A stretch of DNA of 38,451 nt from CAZOHN01 sp964579325. Lineage in GTDB: Bacteria; Pseudomonadota; Alphaproteobacteria; Rhodobacterales; Rhodobacteraceae. Position numbers and translations under genes: made by a program. Positions within the stretch are counted from its first letter, which is position 1. Each line of letters starts with the position of its first letter. This document shows, in pieces, positions 29,197-38,305 of this stretch. A model generated the notes under the pieces. It was not told the DNA's origin and did not search any database. It saw only the letters and a list, made by a program, of their open reading frames with translations. The DNA is taken from assembly GCA_964579325.1 (NCBI GenBank), contig CAZOHN010000010.1, positions 1-38,451 of the forward strand. The letters run 5' to 3'.

Positions 29197-31710
29197 CTAG
29201 TAGAGCCCGCCCGAGGAGATGGTGCCGAAATTGGCGCGCGGCGGGATCACGGCGCGCTCGCCCGAAGAGGTGGTCACAGCCAGTCCAGCCCCGTCGGATT
29301 CGCCCAGCCCGAACATCGGCAGGTTCGACCCCATCGCGAATCCGCCGTCAAAGTAGAGCCCGAAGATCGGGTCCTCGCCCTCGCGGAAGTACTCGGCCAC
29401 CACGTTGTCCCCCGTCGCATTGTCCGGAAGGCGCATGCCGCTGTAGCGGTCGATCTTGATGAAGTAGCCGCCCGGCGGCACCGGGAAACGGCTCCCGCCG
29501 TACTTCGGGATCGCCTGTTCCATGAAGGTCCGGAACACCGGTACGCAGAGGGTGCCGCCGAAGGCGCTCTCTCCCAGCGTCCGCGGTTGGTCGAAGCCGA
29601 TATAGCACCCCGCCACGATGTTCGAGGTGAAGCCGACGAACCAGACGTCCTTGGCATCGTTCGTGGTGCCGGTCTTGCCAGCCACGGGCACCGACATCCG
29701 GGCACCGGTCGCGGTTCCCCGGTTCACGGCGCCTTCCAGCATCGAGGTCAGCTGATAGGCCGTGATCGCATCCATGATCCGCTCCCGGTTGGACTGGATC
29801 GCCGGGGATTGCCCGGCCGCGAGCGTTCGATCGGCGCATTCAAGGCAATCGCGCTGGTCATGGCGATACACCGTGCGGCCCCACCGGTCCTGTACCCGGT
29901 CCACCAGCGTGGGCTCGACCCTCTCGCCCCCATTGGCAAACATCGCATAGGCCGCGACAACCTTGTAGAGGGTGGTCTCTTCGGCCCCAAGCGCATTGGC
30001 GAGGAAGGGGCGCATCCGGGTGTAGACCCCAAAGCGCTCCGCATAGCGCGCGACGGTATCCATGCCGACTTCCTGCGCAAGCCGCACGGTCATCAGGTTG
30101 CGCGACTGCTCGATCCCCGTTCGCACCGGCGTCGGCCCATAGAAGCGGTTGGACGCATTCTTGGGCCGCCAGACGCCATCGGGCGTATTCACCTCTATCG
30201 GCGCGTCGATCACGATCGAGGCTGGCGAAAAGCCGCTGTCGAGAGCAGCAGCATAGACGAACGGCTTGAACGACGATCCAGGCTGGCGCTGTGCCTGGGT
30301 GGCACGGTTGAAGACCGAATGCTGGTAGGAGAAGCCACCCTGCATGGCCAGCACCCGGCCGGTATGGACATCCATTGCCATGAAGGCACCCTGCACCTCG
30401 GGCACCTGACGCAGGCTCCAGCGCTGGAAGCCACCGTTCTCACCGGTGACACGGCGGACATGGACCACGTCACCGACCTTGAAGTTGGCCGCGAAGTCGC
30501 CGCGCATCCAGCGGATATCCTCACGCGGCACCGCGAACGGCTCGGCATCGGTCTCCTCGACGCCCTCTATCCCGATGCGAAGGCTGTTCTCGCCCACCTC
30601 CAGCACGACGGCCGGATGCCAGCGTTCCCCAAGGAAAATGTCACGCGCGACATCGACCTCGGCGAGGGCCGCCCGCCAAGCCTCCGCAGACACGAGGCTC
30701 TCCGGCGGGATGGTCTTTCCGGTACCGCGCCAAACCCCTGCGTTACGGTCGTACTTCTCCAGTCCTTCGCGCAGCGCCAGTGCCGCCGCCCACTGCAGGT
30801 CGGCATCCACCGTCGCGCGGATGGTCAGGCCGCCACCAAAGAACTCCTCCTCGCCGAAGCTCGACGACAACTGCCGGCGGATTTCGTCGGTGAAGTAGTC
30901 GCGCGGCGGCAGGCTCGACCTGAAGGGCTCGAAGTCGCCCGCCTGGACCGACCGCAAAGGCTCGGCCAGTTCCGCCTCGTAAGTCCCCCGATCGAGATAG
31001 CCGTTCTGGAACATCTCGCGCAGCACATAGTTGCGCCGCGACAGAAGCCGCTCGGCGTTGCGCACCGGGTGATACTGCGACGGCGCCTGCGGCAAGGCTG
31101 CCAGGAACGCGGCTTCGTGCGGCGCAAGCTCCGACAGGGTCTTGTGGAAATAGGTCTGTGCTGCCGCCGTCACGCCGAACGAGTTCTGCCCAAGGAAGAT
31201 CTCATTGAGGTAGAGTTCCAGGATCTTCTCCTTGGAAAGAGTCTGTTCCAGCCGACTCGCCAGGATCAGTTCCTTGATCTTCCGCTCAGCCGAGCGGTCG
31301 GACGAGAGAAGGAAGTTCTTCATCACCTGCTGGGTGATCGTGGAGGCTCCGCGCAATCGCCCGCCAGCAACGGCATCGCGCGCCGCAGCCATCATCGACA
31401 ACGGATCGTAGCCCTTGTGAGTGTAGAAGTTCTTGTCTTCGGCCGAGATGAAGGCCTGCTTGACAAGCGCGGGGATTTCCTCGGCCGGCGCGAAGATGCG
31501 TCTCTCTTGCGCGAATTCGTCGATCATCTGGCCCTCGCCGGAATAGATCCGGCTGATCGTCGGCGGGGCGTATTGTGCAAGTTGCTCGTGGTTGGGAAGG
31601 TCGCGCCCATAATAGAAGAAGATTGCGCCAACACTCAGGGCGACAAAAAAGAGGCCAAGCGTCACGAGCGTGAAGATGGCGCCGATGGTCGACGTGAAGA
31701 AGCGGATCAT
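29197..31710 (-). CDS. mrcA: Penicillin-binding protein 1A (bifunctional transglycosylase/transpeptidase)
   Basis: Class A PBP that polymerises and cross-links peptidoglycan. From ATG 31710 the 837-residue product has an N-terminal anchor (about 10-33), a GT51 glycosyltransferase domain with the catalytic SAEDKNFYTHKG (Glu91) and RGASTITQQVMKN, an inserted OB-like domain (about 330-430), and a transpeptidase domain with SSFK (Ser479), SRN and KTGTTND. I chose 31710, not the in-frame ATG at 31740, because the latter is part of the promoter -10. The gene lies between the amidase and prfB on one strand; its promoter allows expression apart from the amidase. A GCAGG ribosome site is weak but well placed. 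Confidence 0.95.
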   Translation of the reverse strand: MIRFFTSTIGAIFTLVTLGLFFVALSVGAIFFYYGRDLPNHEQLAQYAPPTISRIYSGEGQMIDEFAQERRIFAPAEEIPALVKQAFISAEDKNFYTHKGYDPLSMMAAARDAVAGGRLRGASTITQQVMKNFLLSSDRSAERKIKELILASRLEQTLSKEKILELYLNEIFLGQNSFGVTAAAQTYFHKTLSELAPHEAAFLAALPQAPSQYHPVRNAERLLSRRNYVLREMFQNGYLDRGTYEAELAEPLRSVQAGDFEPFRSSLPPRDYFTDEIRRQLSSSFGEEEFFGGGLTIRATVDADLQWAAALALREGLEKYDRNAGVWRGTGKTIPPESLVSAEAWRAALAEVDVARDIFLGERWHPAVVLEVGENSLRIGIEGVEETDAEPFAVPREDIRWMRGDFAANFKVGDVVHVRRVTGENGGFQRWSLRQVPEVQGAFMAMDVHTGRVLAMQGGFSYQHSVFNRATQAQRQPGSSFKPFVYAAALDSGFSPASIVIDAPIEVNTPDGVWRPKNASNRFYGPTPVRTGIEQSRNLMTVRLAQEVGMDTVARYAERFGVYTRMRPFLANALGAEETTLYKVVAAYAMFANGGERVEPTLVDRVQDRWGRTVYRHDQRDCLECADRTLAAGQSPAIQSNRERIMDAITAYQLTSMLEGAVNRGTATGARMSVPVAGKTGTTNDAKDVWFVGFTSNIVAGCYIGFDQPRTLGESAFGGTLCVPVFRTFMEQAIPKYGGSRFPVPPGGYFIKIDRYSGMRLPDNATGDNVVAEYFREGEDPIFGLYFDGGFAMGSNLPMFGLGESDGAGLAVTTSSGERAVIPPRANFGTISSGGLY

Positions 31711-31737
31711 GCCTGCCACGGTCCCGAGGTTTGTCTT

Positions 31738-31766
31738 CATATAAGCCGTGCCGACCGCCCGGTCAA
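31738..31766 (-). promoter_or_regulatory. Sigma-70-type promoter of the PBP1A gene
   Basis: On the minus strand TTGACC (31766-31761) and TATATG (31743-31738) are 17 bases apart, a good housekeeping match in the 79 bases between the amidase stop and the PBP1A start. The in-frame ATG at 31740 is embedded in the -10, which supports translation from 31710. Confidence 0.65.
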
Positions 31767-31789
31767 AGCAAAGCCCGGTGACCGGCAAG

Positions 31790-33007
31790 CTACTGCCGGA
31801 GGAGAACCGACCGTGCCGCGTCATCTTCGGCCCAGGCGATCAGTCCCTGCACGATTCCCTGCGCCGCCCTTGCGCGCCATTCCGGCGAGATCAGACGGTC
31901 CCGGTCGGCGTCGGACGAGATGAAGCCGAGTTCCAGCAGGATCGACGGGAAATCGGGCGCCCGGAGCACGGTGAAGTCGGCGGCAAGCCGCGGGCGCTTG
32001 TGCAGGCCACCGACGGTCTCCCTCAGGCTCTCGACCACCGCATCAGCGACCGCCGCACTGCGTGGGGCGGACTCGAGCCGGGCCAGATCCATCAGCACCG
32101 AGGCGATCACGTCGTCCTGGTCCGTGAGGTCGAGGCCGGCCAGAAGGTCAGCCCGACCATGCCGCTCCGCCAGCCAGCGTGACGCCTCGTCCGACGCATC
32201 CTCCGACAGCGTATAGACCGTCGCCCCCGTCGCGCGGCCCTCGGCCAGGGCATCTGCATGAAGCGAGATCATGACGTCTGCGCCGGCTGCCCGAGCCGCC
32301 GAAATCCGAGCGTCGAGCGAGACGAACACATCTGCATCCCGTGTCAGCGCCACCCGGAACCGCCCCGATCGGACCAGCGCCTCCTTCAGTTCCTGCGCGA
32401 AGACAAGCATCAGGTCGGCTTCGCGCAGGCCGTCGCTCTCCGCGCCCGGGTCGATGCCACCATGGCCGGGGTCCAGAACCACGACAAGGTCGCCATGTCC
32501 CTCCGGCTGCGGCGCCGGCGTCGGAAGGGTCCCCTCCCAGAGCGCGCCGGGCGGGGCACCCGATGACGCCCGCATCGTTTCGGCGTCTGCCGGGTCGAGC
32601 CGAACGCGCAGGCGCGCCGAACCGTCCGCGCTGCCGGTCTCCATGCCGGCGGTCTCCAGGCGGAACGGCAAGGCGAGATCCACCACAATCCGAGTCCAGC
32701 CGGCCCGGAACAGCCCGGTCCGAACCGCTTCGGCCCAAGGGGTGTGCAGGAGATCGGCAGACTTGACGGACGACCAGTCGACTTCGCGGAAGTCCACCAC
32801 CAGTCGCGGCGGATCGGCCAGAGTGAAGGCGCGCCACGGCACCGGCTGCGACAGCGCAAGTGTCAACACGAGGTTCTGCCCCTCGGCCGCAAGGCCCGAC
32901 TGCGCCGGGTCGATGCGCGCAATCGCCGTCAGTTCCTCCGCGCGCCCGACCGGGGCGGCGAAGAGAACCAAGGTGGCAAGCGCCAGTATACGGGCGGGTC
33001 TGCTCAT
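31790..33007 (-). CDS. N-acetylmuramoyl-L-alanine amidase (AmiC-like)
   Basis: Periplasmic zinc amidase that cleaves the bond between muramic acid and the stem peptide, mainly at division. The 405-residue product has a signal peptide (ARILALATLVLFAAPVGRA), an AMIN domain (about 25-140) for septal targeting, and an Amidase_3 domain with zinc ligands His182 in DPGHGG, Glu196 and His250 in SLHAD, plus the catalytic Glu in LLELGF. I use ATG 33007; an in-frame TTG at 33016 is possible. In E. coli such amidases need EnvC/NlpD-type M23 activators; whether the block helix is present here I could not judge. It heads the amidase-PBP1A-prfB cluster and is divergent from the CbiX-like gene. Confidence 0.93.
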   Translation of the reverse strand: MSRPARILALATLVLFAAPVGRAEELTAIARIDPAQSGLAAEGQNLVLTLALSQPVPWRAFTLADPPRLVVDFREVDWSSVKSADLLHTPWAEAVRTGLFRAGWTRIVVDLALPFRLETAGMETGSADGSARLRVRLDPADAETMRASSGAPPGALWEGTLPTPAPQPEGHGDLVVVLDPGHGGIDPGAESDGLREADLMLVFAQELKEALVRSGRFRVALTRDADVFVSLDARISAARAAGADVMISLHADALAEGRATGATVYTLSEDASDEASRWLAERHGRADLLAGLDLTDQDDVIASVLMDLARLESAPRSAAVADAVVESLRETVGGLHKRPRLAADFTVLRAPDFPSILLELGFISSDADRDRLISPEWRARAAQGIVQGLIAWAEDDAARSVLLRQ

Positions 33008-33183
33008 GCGCCTCAAGGTGTTTCGCCAACTCTACCAGCGTCGCCGCGCCGAGGAAAGAACGGCCGCCAGCCATTGCGCAAGCGTTACGAGCGGGGCTTG
33101 TCATCGCACGATGTATGGGACATGGCGCACTGGTGTCCTATCTGGCACCAACTCGCTCTCGAAGGCCCGCTTGTGGAGACGTG

Positions 33184-33891
33184 ATGTTCGACACCCGCCC
33201 GTCCGCCATCCTGGTCGCCCATGGTTCGCCCTCCGAGCCCGGGCCACAGGATGCAGCGCTGAAGGCGCTCGCGGCGGCGGTCGGCGCAAGGATGCCCGGG
33301 TGGGACCTGCGCGGCGCAACGCTGGCCGCAGATCTCAGCCTCGAGGCGGCGCTCGACGGTCTCCATGCGCCCCTGATCTACCCGTTCTTCATGGCCGAGG
33401 GCTTCTTCACCGGCCGCGCACTTCCGGGTCGGCTGGAGAAGGCCGGTGCGGGCGACGCGCGCCGTCTCGCACCCTTCGGAACCGATCCCGCATTGCCCAT
33501 GCTCATGGCGCAAGTCGCGCTTGAGGGCGCGACGGGATCGGCCCTCGAGCCCGAGACGACAGCTCTGATCCTGGCTGCGCACGGCAGCCAGGTCTCGTCC
33601 ACGTCGAAGGACTCGACTTACGCAATGGCGGCGCAGCTGCGCACGCTCACCCCGTTTGCCCGTATCGAGGTGGGATTGATCGAGGAACCACCGCACCTCG
33701 CCGATGTCGCCCGCGATCTGGGCGGCGGCGTCTGCCTGCCGTTCTTTGCGTTGCGGGCGGGACATGTGGAGGGCGACGTGCCACAGGCACTGGCCGAGGC
33801 CGGGTTCGAGGGTCCGCTCCTGCCGGCAATCGGCGAGCACCCCGGCGTGCCGCGCCTCATCGCCGACGCGCTCCTGCGCGCCGTGACATGA
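33184..33891 (+). CDS. CbiX/sirohydrochlorin chelatase-like protein
   Basis: A 235-residue protein with two CbiX-like halves. Each begins with a metal-binding histidine motif: ILVAHGSP (about residues 9-16) and ILAAHGSQ (about 128-135), the positions used by class II chelatases that insert Co, Fe or Ni into tetrapyrroles. PLIYPFFMAEGFF and LPFFALRAGHVEGDVP fit the family. No other cobalamin or sirohaem gene is near, and no cobalamin riboswitch is visible upstream, so the true substrate is open. GGAG lies five bases before the ATG. A longer upstream frame from 32860 runs into the amidase on the other strand and is rejected. Its stop overlaps the start of the amidotransferase gene (ATGA). Confidence 0.82.
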   Translation: MFDTRPSAILVAHGSPSEPGPQDAALKALAAAVGARMPGWDLRGATLAADLSLEAALDGLHAPLIYPFFMAEGFFTGRALPGRLEKAGAGDARRLAPFGTDPALPMLMAQVALEGATGSALEPETTALILAAHGSQVSSTSKDSTYAMAAQLRTLTPFARIEVGLIEEPPHLADVARDLGGGVCLPFFALRAGHVEGDVPQALAEAGFEGPLLPAIGEHPGVPRLIADALLRAVT

Positions 33892-34583
33892 CGCGCCACC
33901 TCGTCCTCGTGCGCCACGGAGACGAGCCGGAGGACGACCGGGTCGTCACCTTTGCCGCTCGGGCAGGGTTCCACACCGCCACCTTCCGGCCCTTCGCGGG
34001 CGATGCCCTGCCCGATCCCGGCCCGGACACAGCAGGCGCGGTGATCTATGGCGGACCATTCTCGGTCTTCGAGGAAGATGCCCACCCCTTCCTGCGCGAC
34101 GAGGCGCGCTTTGCCAGGGCGTGCATCGACCGGGGCATACCCCTTCTCGGCATCTGCCAGGGAGCCCAGCAGATCGCCCGCCTTCTCGGCGCCGGGGTCG
34201 GGCCGCTTCCGGGCGACCCCTGCGAGTTCGGCTACTACCCGGTCGAGCCCACGCCCGAGGGCCGCGACGTGCTCCCCGGGCCGCTGACGGTCACCCAATC
34301 GCATTTCCACATGTTCGACGTTCCACAAGGCGCGGTCCGCCTTGCCGGCAGTTCCGTCTTCCCCAATCAGGCCTTCCGATATGGCGACCGGACCTTCGGC
34401 CTCCAGTTTCACCCCGAGGTCACGCCCGACGGCTTCCGCCGCTGGCAGGATGCCCCCTGGGCCCGCTATGGCCAGACCGGCGCGCAATCGCGCGAGGAAC
34501 AGGATCGTCTGATGGCAGCCCACGACTCGGCGCAGGAGGCGTGGTTCCTGGCCTTCCTCACCCGCCTCTTCGGACGCCCCTAG
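33888..34583 (+). CDS. Class I glutamine amidotransferase-like protein
   Basis: A 231-residue protein with a complete class I GATase triad: Cys90 in LLGICQGAQ, His175 and Glu177 in FGLQFHPE. VIYGGPFSVFEED supplies the oxyanion strand. Stand-alone members of this kind are usually annotated as type 1 glutamine amidotransferase, and some hydrolyse gamma-glutamyl compounds; the substrate is unknown here. The ATG overlaps the stop of the CbiX-like gene by four bases, so the two are co-translated. At its 3-prime end it shares the tetranucleotide CTAG (34580-34583) with the convergent kinase gene, so the two stop codons overlap. Confidence 0.87.
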   Translation: MTRHLVLVRHGDEPEDDRVVTFAARAGFHTATFRPFAGDALPDPGPDTAGAVIYGGPFSVFEEDAHPFLRDEARFARACIDRGIPLLGICQGAQQIARLLGAGVGPLPGDPCEFGYYPVEPTPEGRDVLPGPLTVTQSHFHMFDVPQGAVRLAGSSVFPNQAFRYGDRTFGLQFHPEVTPDGFRRWQDAPWARYGQTGAQSREEQDRLMAAHDSAQEAWFLAFLTRLFGRP

Positions 34584-36202
34584 CCCTTCGCCAGATGCTC
34601 GAAGAGCCGCGCCACGCCTTCGGCACCGGGGTCGTTGTGGCCCGCCAGCTTGTCCTCGCTGAGATAGCTCGCCCGGCCGGCCTTCGCGCGTGTCATGGCA
34701 GCGGTCTGGTTGGCCCCCGCCCGGGCCGCCTTTGCCGCCGCCTCCAGCCCGTCAGGCAAGGCCGCAAGGGCCGGCGCCATCGCGTCGATCATCGTGCGGT
34801 GCCCGGGCGCGGCGCCACCCACCTGCATCACCCGGTCCAGCCCGGCTGAAAGCGCGCCGACCCAGTCCTTGCCGCTGGCCGAGGCATCGCCCGCCGCCGC
34901 GAAGAAGATCGCCAGCAGCACTCCCGATGACCCGCCCATGGTCTGGCTGAGCTCGTTGCCCACCGCCCGGAACAGCTGTGTGGTATCGGCAAGCGGCAGC
35001 CGGTCGAGCGCGGCCTGAAGCGCCCGCGCCGCGCCGGCGAGCGTGCTGCCGGTGTCGCCGTCGCCCGACTTGGCGTCGAGGAGGTTCAGGTCGGCCTCGA
35101 CCGCGATCAGGGCCTCGCAGCAGGAGGCGATCAGCGCCCGCCGCACCGGGTGGGCAGACGGCATCGGCGCGATGGGCGACAGGCCGTCCGGCAAGGGCCG
35201 CACGCCAACCTCGCCCACCTTCGTCAGTCCGGGCCAGGCATGGGGACCGACCGGCGCGGCCAGGGCGTCAAGTTCGGCCTTCTCCACAGGCAGAAGCGAG
35301 ATCGAGAATCCGTGCATGTCGAGCGAGGTCATCATCGCCGCCGGGCCGACGACCCAGCCGATACGGTGGCCGAGATCCGACCGCGCCAGTTCCTCGGCCA
35401 GAACGCTCATCTCGAGCGGCGTTGTTCCGCCGAGGTTGTTCAGGAGCGCCACGCAATCGCCCTGCCCCGTGTGCGGCGTAAGCCGGTCAAGCATCACGCC
35501 GATAGCGGCGCGCGCGCCCGCGAAATCGACCTGCTCGACACCCGCCTCGCCGTGAATGCCAAGTCCAAGCTCGGCCTTGCCGCTGCCGATGCGGGCTTCC
35601 TTGGGGCTTCCCGGCACGGTGCAGGTATCGAGGCTCATCCCGATCGAGACAGCGCCCTCGATCACCTTCCGCGCCGCTGCGGTCACGGTGTCGAGGTCCG
35701 CCCCCGCTTCGGCCAGCGCGCCGGAGATCTTGTGCACGAACAGCGTCCCCGCCACGCCGCGCGGCTGCGGCAGGTGCGGCAGCGCCACGTCGTCATCGAC
35801 CACAACCATCGAAACCCGCTTGCCGAAAGCCCGCGCGCGTTCGGCCGCAAGCCCGAAGTTCAGCCGATCACCCGTGTAGTTCTTGACGATCAGGAGGCAC
35901 CCGGCCTCGCCGGTCACCGCCAGGATTCCCGCCAGCACCGCATCGACCGACGGCGAGGCGAAGACGTCGCCGCAGACCGCCGCCGTCAGCATTCCCTGCC
36001 CCACGAACCCGGCGTGGCTCGGCTCATGCCCCGACCCGCCACCCGAAACCAGCGCGACCTTCGACCGGTCCCAGTCGGTCCGCACCACGACCTTGATGTG
36101 CGGATAGCCGTCAAGCCGTGCGAGCAGCCCCCCCGACAGCCGGATCAGCCCGTCGAGCGCCTCGGTGACGAGGGCTTCCTTGGTATTCATGAACTGCTTC
36201 AT
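34580..36202 (-). CDS. Dihydroxyacetone kinase, fused DhaK-DhaL (ATP-dependent)
   Basis: Phosphorylates dihydroxyacetone (or related trioses) to dihydroxyacetone phosphate. The 540-residue product fuses a DhaK domain (about 1-330) with a DhaL domain (about 350-540). DhaK has GGGSGHEPSHAGFVG, KNYTGDRLNF, and GLGIHGEAG with His217, the residue expected to hold the substrate covalently, plus NNLGGTTPLEM. DhaL has the Mg-ATP motif SGDGDTGSTL and QTMGGSSGVLLAIFF. The fused single-chain form uses ATP directly, unlike the PTS-linked DhaKLM system. ATG 36202 has GAGGAG upstream. It follows the second ABC ATPase by 11 bases, so the imported substrate is plausibly a triose or a polyol leading to one. 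Confidence 0.94.
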   Translation of the reverse strand: MKQFMNTKEALVTEALDGLIRLSGGLLARLDGYPHIKVVVRTDWDRSKVALVSGGGSGHEPSHAGFVGQGMLTAAVCGDVFASPSVDAVLAGILAVTGEAGCLLIVKNYTGDRLNFGLAAERARAFGKRVSMVVVDDDVALPHLPQPRGVAGTLFVHKISGALAEAGADLDTVTAAARKVIEGAVSIGMSLDTCTVPGSPKEARIGSGKAELGLGIHGEAGVEQVDFAGARAAIGVMLDRLTPHTGQGDCVALLNNLGGTTPLEMSVLAEELARSDLGHRIGWVVGPAAMMTSLDMHGFSISLLPVEKAELDALAAPVGPHAWPGLTKVGEVGVRPLPDGLSPIAPMPSAHPVRRALIASCCEALIAVEADLNLLDAKSGDGDTGSTLAGAARALQAALDRLPLADTTQLFRAVGNELSQTMGGSSGVLLAIFFAAAGDASASGKDWVGALSAGLDRVMQVGGAAPGHRTMIDAMAPALAALPDGLEAAAKAARAGANQTAAMTRAKAGRASYLSEDKLAGHNDPGAEGVARLFEHLAKG

Positions 36203-36213
36203 CACGGGTCTCC

Positions 36214-37212
36214 TCAGATCAGCCGGTTGCCGGCGGCGTCGAACCATAACGGGCTTTGTGGACGAATACGCAGGCTGTCGCCAGTGCCCAGCGAGGTATG
36301 GACATCCGTCAGCGTGATGATCTCGTGCCTCCCAAGCGCAAGGTGGAGCCGGGTCTGGTCGCCCAGATGCTCGACCCGCCGCACCCGCGCCTCTACCCCC
36401 TCGCCCTGATGGACGTGCTCCGGCCGAAGCCCGATCTGCACGGCACCCTGGGGCACCGGGCCGCCGAAGGCATCGGCTGGCAACAGGTTGATGCGCGGCT
36501 GGCCAAGTCGCGATGCGACATAGGCCGAGACCGGGTCTTCGTAGACCTCGCGTGGGCTCCCGAACTGGACGAGGCGGCCCCGGTCGAGAACTCCCACATG
36601 GCTCGCCATCGTCATCGCTTCGATCTGGTCGTGGGTCACGTAGAGGAATGTTGCGCCCAACTGCTCGTGGATACGCTTGAGTTCCACACGCAAGTCGGCG
36701 CGTAGCTTGGCATCGAGCGACGACAGCGGCTCGTCCATCAGGTAGATGCGCGGGCTACGCACCAGCGCGCGGCCTATCGAGACCCGCTGCATCTCGCCGC
36801 CCGAAAGCTGCGTGGCCTTGTTGTCGAGCTTGTGGGCGATGCGCAGCACCTCTGCCACCTCGCCCACTCGCGCCGCGATCCTGTCCTCGGGCCAGTTCAG
36901 CACCGGCGATCGAAGCGGGAAGGCAAGGTTGTCCCGCACGGTCATGTGCGGGTAGAGCGAGTACTGCTGGAACACCATCGCCACGTCGCGCTGCGCGGGC
37001 ATGTCCGCCAACACGCTGTCCCCGTCAATCCGGATATCGCCCCGGTCGGGCTTCTCCAGTCCCGCGATCAGGCGCAGCGTCGTGGTCTTGCCCGCCCCCG
37101 TGGGGCCGAGCAGCACGACGAAGGCACCATCGGGAATGGTCATCGTCACATCGGCAAGTGCGACCTTGCCGCCGAAGCTCTTGCTCAGCCCGGAAAGCCC
37201 GACCTCAGCCAT
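36214..37212 (-). CDS. ABC transporter ATP-binding protein 2 (CUT1/MalK-UgpC type)
   Basis: A 332-residue ATPase of a carbohydrate-type importer. It has Walker A GPTGAGKTTT, the Q-loop FQQYSLYPHM, a normal signature LSGGEMQR, Walker B YLMDEPLSSLD, the switch His in THDQIEAM, and a C-terminal TOBE-like domain (RPEHV onward). The start ATG 37212 lies inside the upstream ATPase gene (8-base overlap), so the two are translated together and probably form a heterodimer. Long upstream in-frame extension is low-complexity Arg/Ser and not credible. Next comes the dihydroxyacetone kinase after 11 bases. Substrate is inferred only from that kinase. Confidence 0.94.
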   Translation of the reverse strand: MAEVGLSGLSKSFGGKVALADVTMTIPDGAFVVLLGPTGAGKTTTLRLIAGLEKPDRGDIRIDGDSVLADMPAQRDVAMVFQQYSLYPHMTVRDNLAFPLRSPVLNWPEDRIAARVGEVAEVLRIAHKLDNKATQLSGGEMQRVSIGRALVRSPRIYLMDEPLSSLDAKLRADLRVELKRIHEQLGATFLYVTHDQIEAMTMASHVGVLDRGRLVQFGSPREVYEDPVSAYVASRLGQPRINLLPADAFGGPVPQGAVQIGLRPEHVHQGEGVEARVRRVEHLGDQTRLHLALGRHEIITLTDVHTSLGTGDSLRIRPQSPLWFDAAGNRLI

Positions 37213-38302
37213 GGAACACCCCCGCGTTGGCCGCCGTGCGGAAGGCCCGACCGGTGCCGGCATCGAAGAGCGAGAGCGTGGAGGCAGCAAAGTCCAGCCC
37301 CACCGTCTCGCCCGCCCGCGCGGGCTCGGACGACGGGATGCGCGCCTTGAGCTGCCCGTGGTCGGTCGCGATGGTGACGATCTGCGTTGTGCCCAGATAC
37401 TCGGTCGCCTCGATCCGCCCCCGGATCGCGCCGGCATCGACAAGCGACACATGCTCGGGCCGGACGCCCAGCACCAGTTTCCGCCCCTCCGCCTCCTCGT
37501 GCAGCGCCGGCACGCCGATCTCCGCGCCCCCCAACCGGAGGCTCCGGTCGCCGGAACGGACAGAGCCCTCGAAGCGCAGGAAGTTCATCGAGGGCGAGCC
37601 GATGAAATCCGCGACGAACATCGTCGCGGGATGGTCGTATATTTCCTGCGGCGTCCCGAACTGCTCGACCACGCCATGGTTCATTACCACGATCTTGTCG
37701 CCCATCTGCATGGCTTCCAGCTGGTCATGCGTGACATAGACCGTCGTCGCCTTCATCCGGTCGTGCAGCGCGCGCAACTCCTCGGCCATATGCTCGCGGA
37801 ACTCGGCATCGAGCGCACCAAGCGGCTCGTCCATCATAAAGGCCTTGGGGTTGCGCACGATGGCGCGCCCCAGCGCCACGCGCTGCCGATCCCCGCCCGC
37901 AAGACCGCCCACCGGACGATCGAGAATGTCCTCGATGCCGAGGATACGCGCCACTTCCGCCACCTTGGCCTTCACCTGCGCCCGCGGAAGCCCCTGACTG
38001 ACCAGCGGATAGCTGATGTTCTTGCGCACGTTCATGTGCGGGTAGAGCGCAAACATCTGGAACACGAAGGCGATGTCGCGCTGGCTGGCGGGCTTCTGGC
38101 TCACATCCTCGCCGTCGATCAGGATCTCTCCCGAGGTCGGCAGTTCGAGCCCGGCGATCATTCGCAAGGTGGTGGTCTTGCCGCACCCCGAGGGGCCGAG
38201 CAGCATGAAGAACTCGCCGTCGGCGATGGTGAAGGTCGACCCCTTCACCGCGGTGAAGCTGCCGAATTCCTTGCGCAGGTTGCGGATGACGATCTCTGCC
38301 AT
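37205..38302 (-). CDS. ABC transporter ATP-binding protein 1, with degenerate signature motif
   Basis: A 365-residue ATPase of the MalK/UgpC type. Walker A GPSGCGKTT (36-44), Q-loop FQMFALYPHM, Walker B KAFMMDEPLGALD (153-165) and switch His in THDQLEAM are intact, followed by a TOBE-type domain. The ABC signature, however, reads LAGGDRQR (134-141) instead of LSGGQ: Ser is Ala and Gln is Asp. The signature faces the partner's Walker A, so one of the two ATP sites of the heterodimer with ATPase 2 would be altered. It lies three bases after the stop of a small membrane protein and overlaps ATPase 2 by eight bases. Permeases and the binding protein are presumably upstream, outside the window. 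Confidence 0.94.
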   Translation of the reverse strand: MAEIVIRNLRKEFGSFTAVKGSTFTIADGEFFMLLGPSGCGKTTTLRMIAGLELPTSGEILIDGEDVSQKPASQRDIAFVFQMFALYPHMNVRKNISYPLVSQGLPRAQVKAKVAEVARILGIEDILDRPVGGLAGGDRQRVALGRAIVRNPKAFMMDEPLGALDAEFREHMAEELRALHDRMKATTVYVTHDQLEAMQMGDKIVVMNHGVVEQFGTPQEIYDHPATMFVADFIGSPSMNFLRFEGSVRSGDRSLRLGGAEIGVPALHEEAEGRKLVLGVRPEHVSLVDAGAIRGRIEATEYLGTTQIVTIATDHGQLKARIPSSEPARAGETVGLDFAASTLSLFDAGTGRAFRTAANAGVFHG

Positions 38303-38305
38303 GAC

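Noticed and set aside
33008..33183. Cobalamin riboswitch upstream of the CbiX-like gene
   Set aside because: No B12-box-like sequence or suitable fold is recognisable in the 176-base region.
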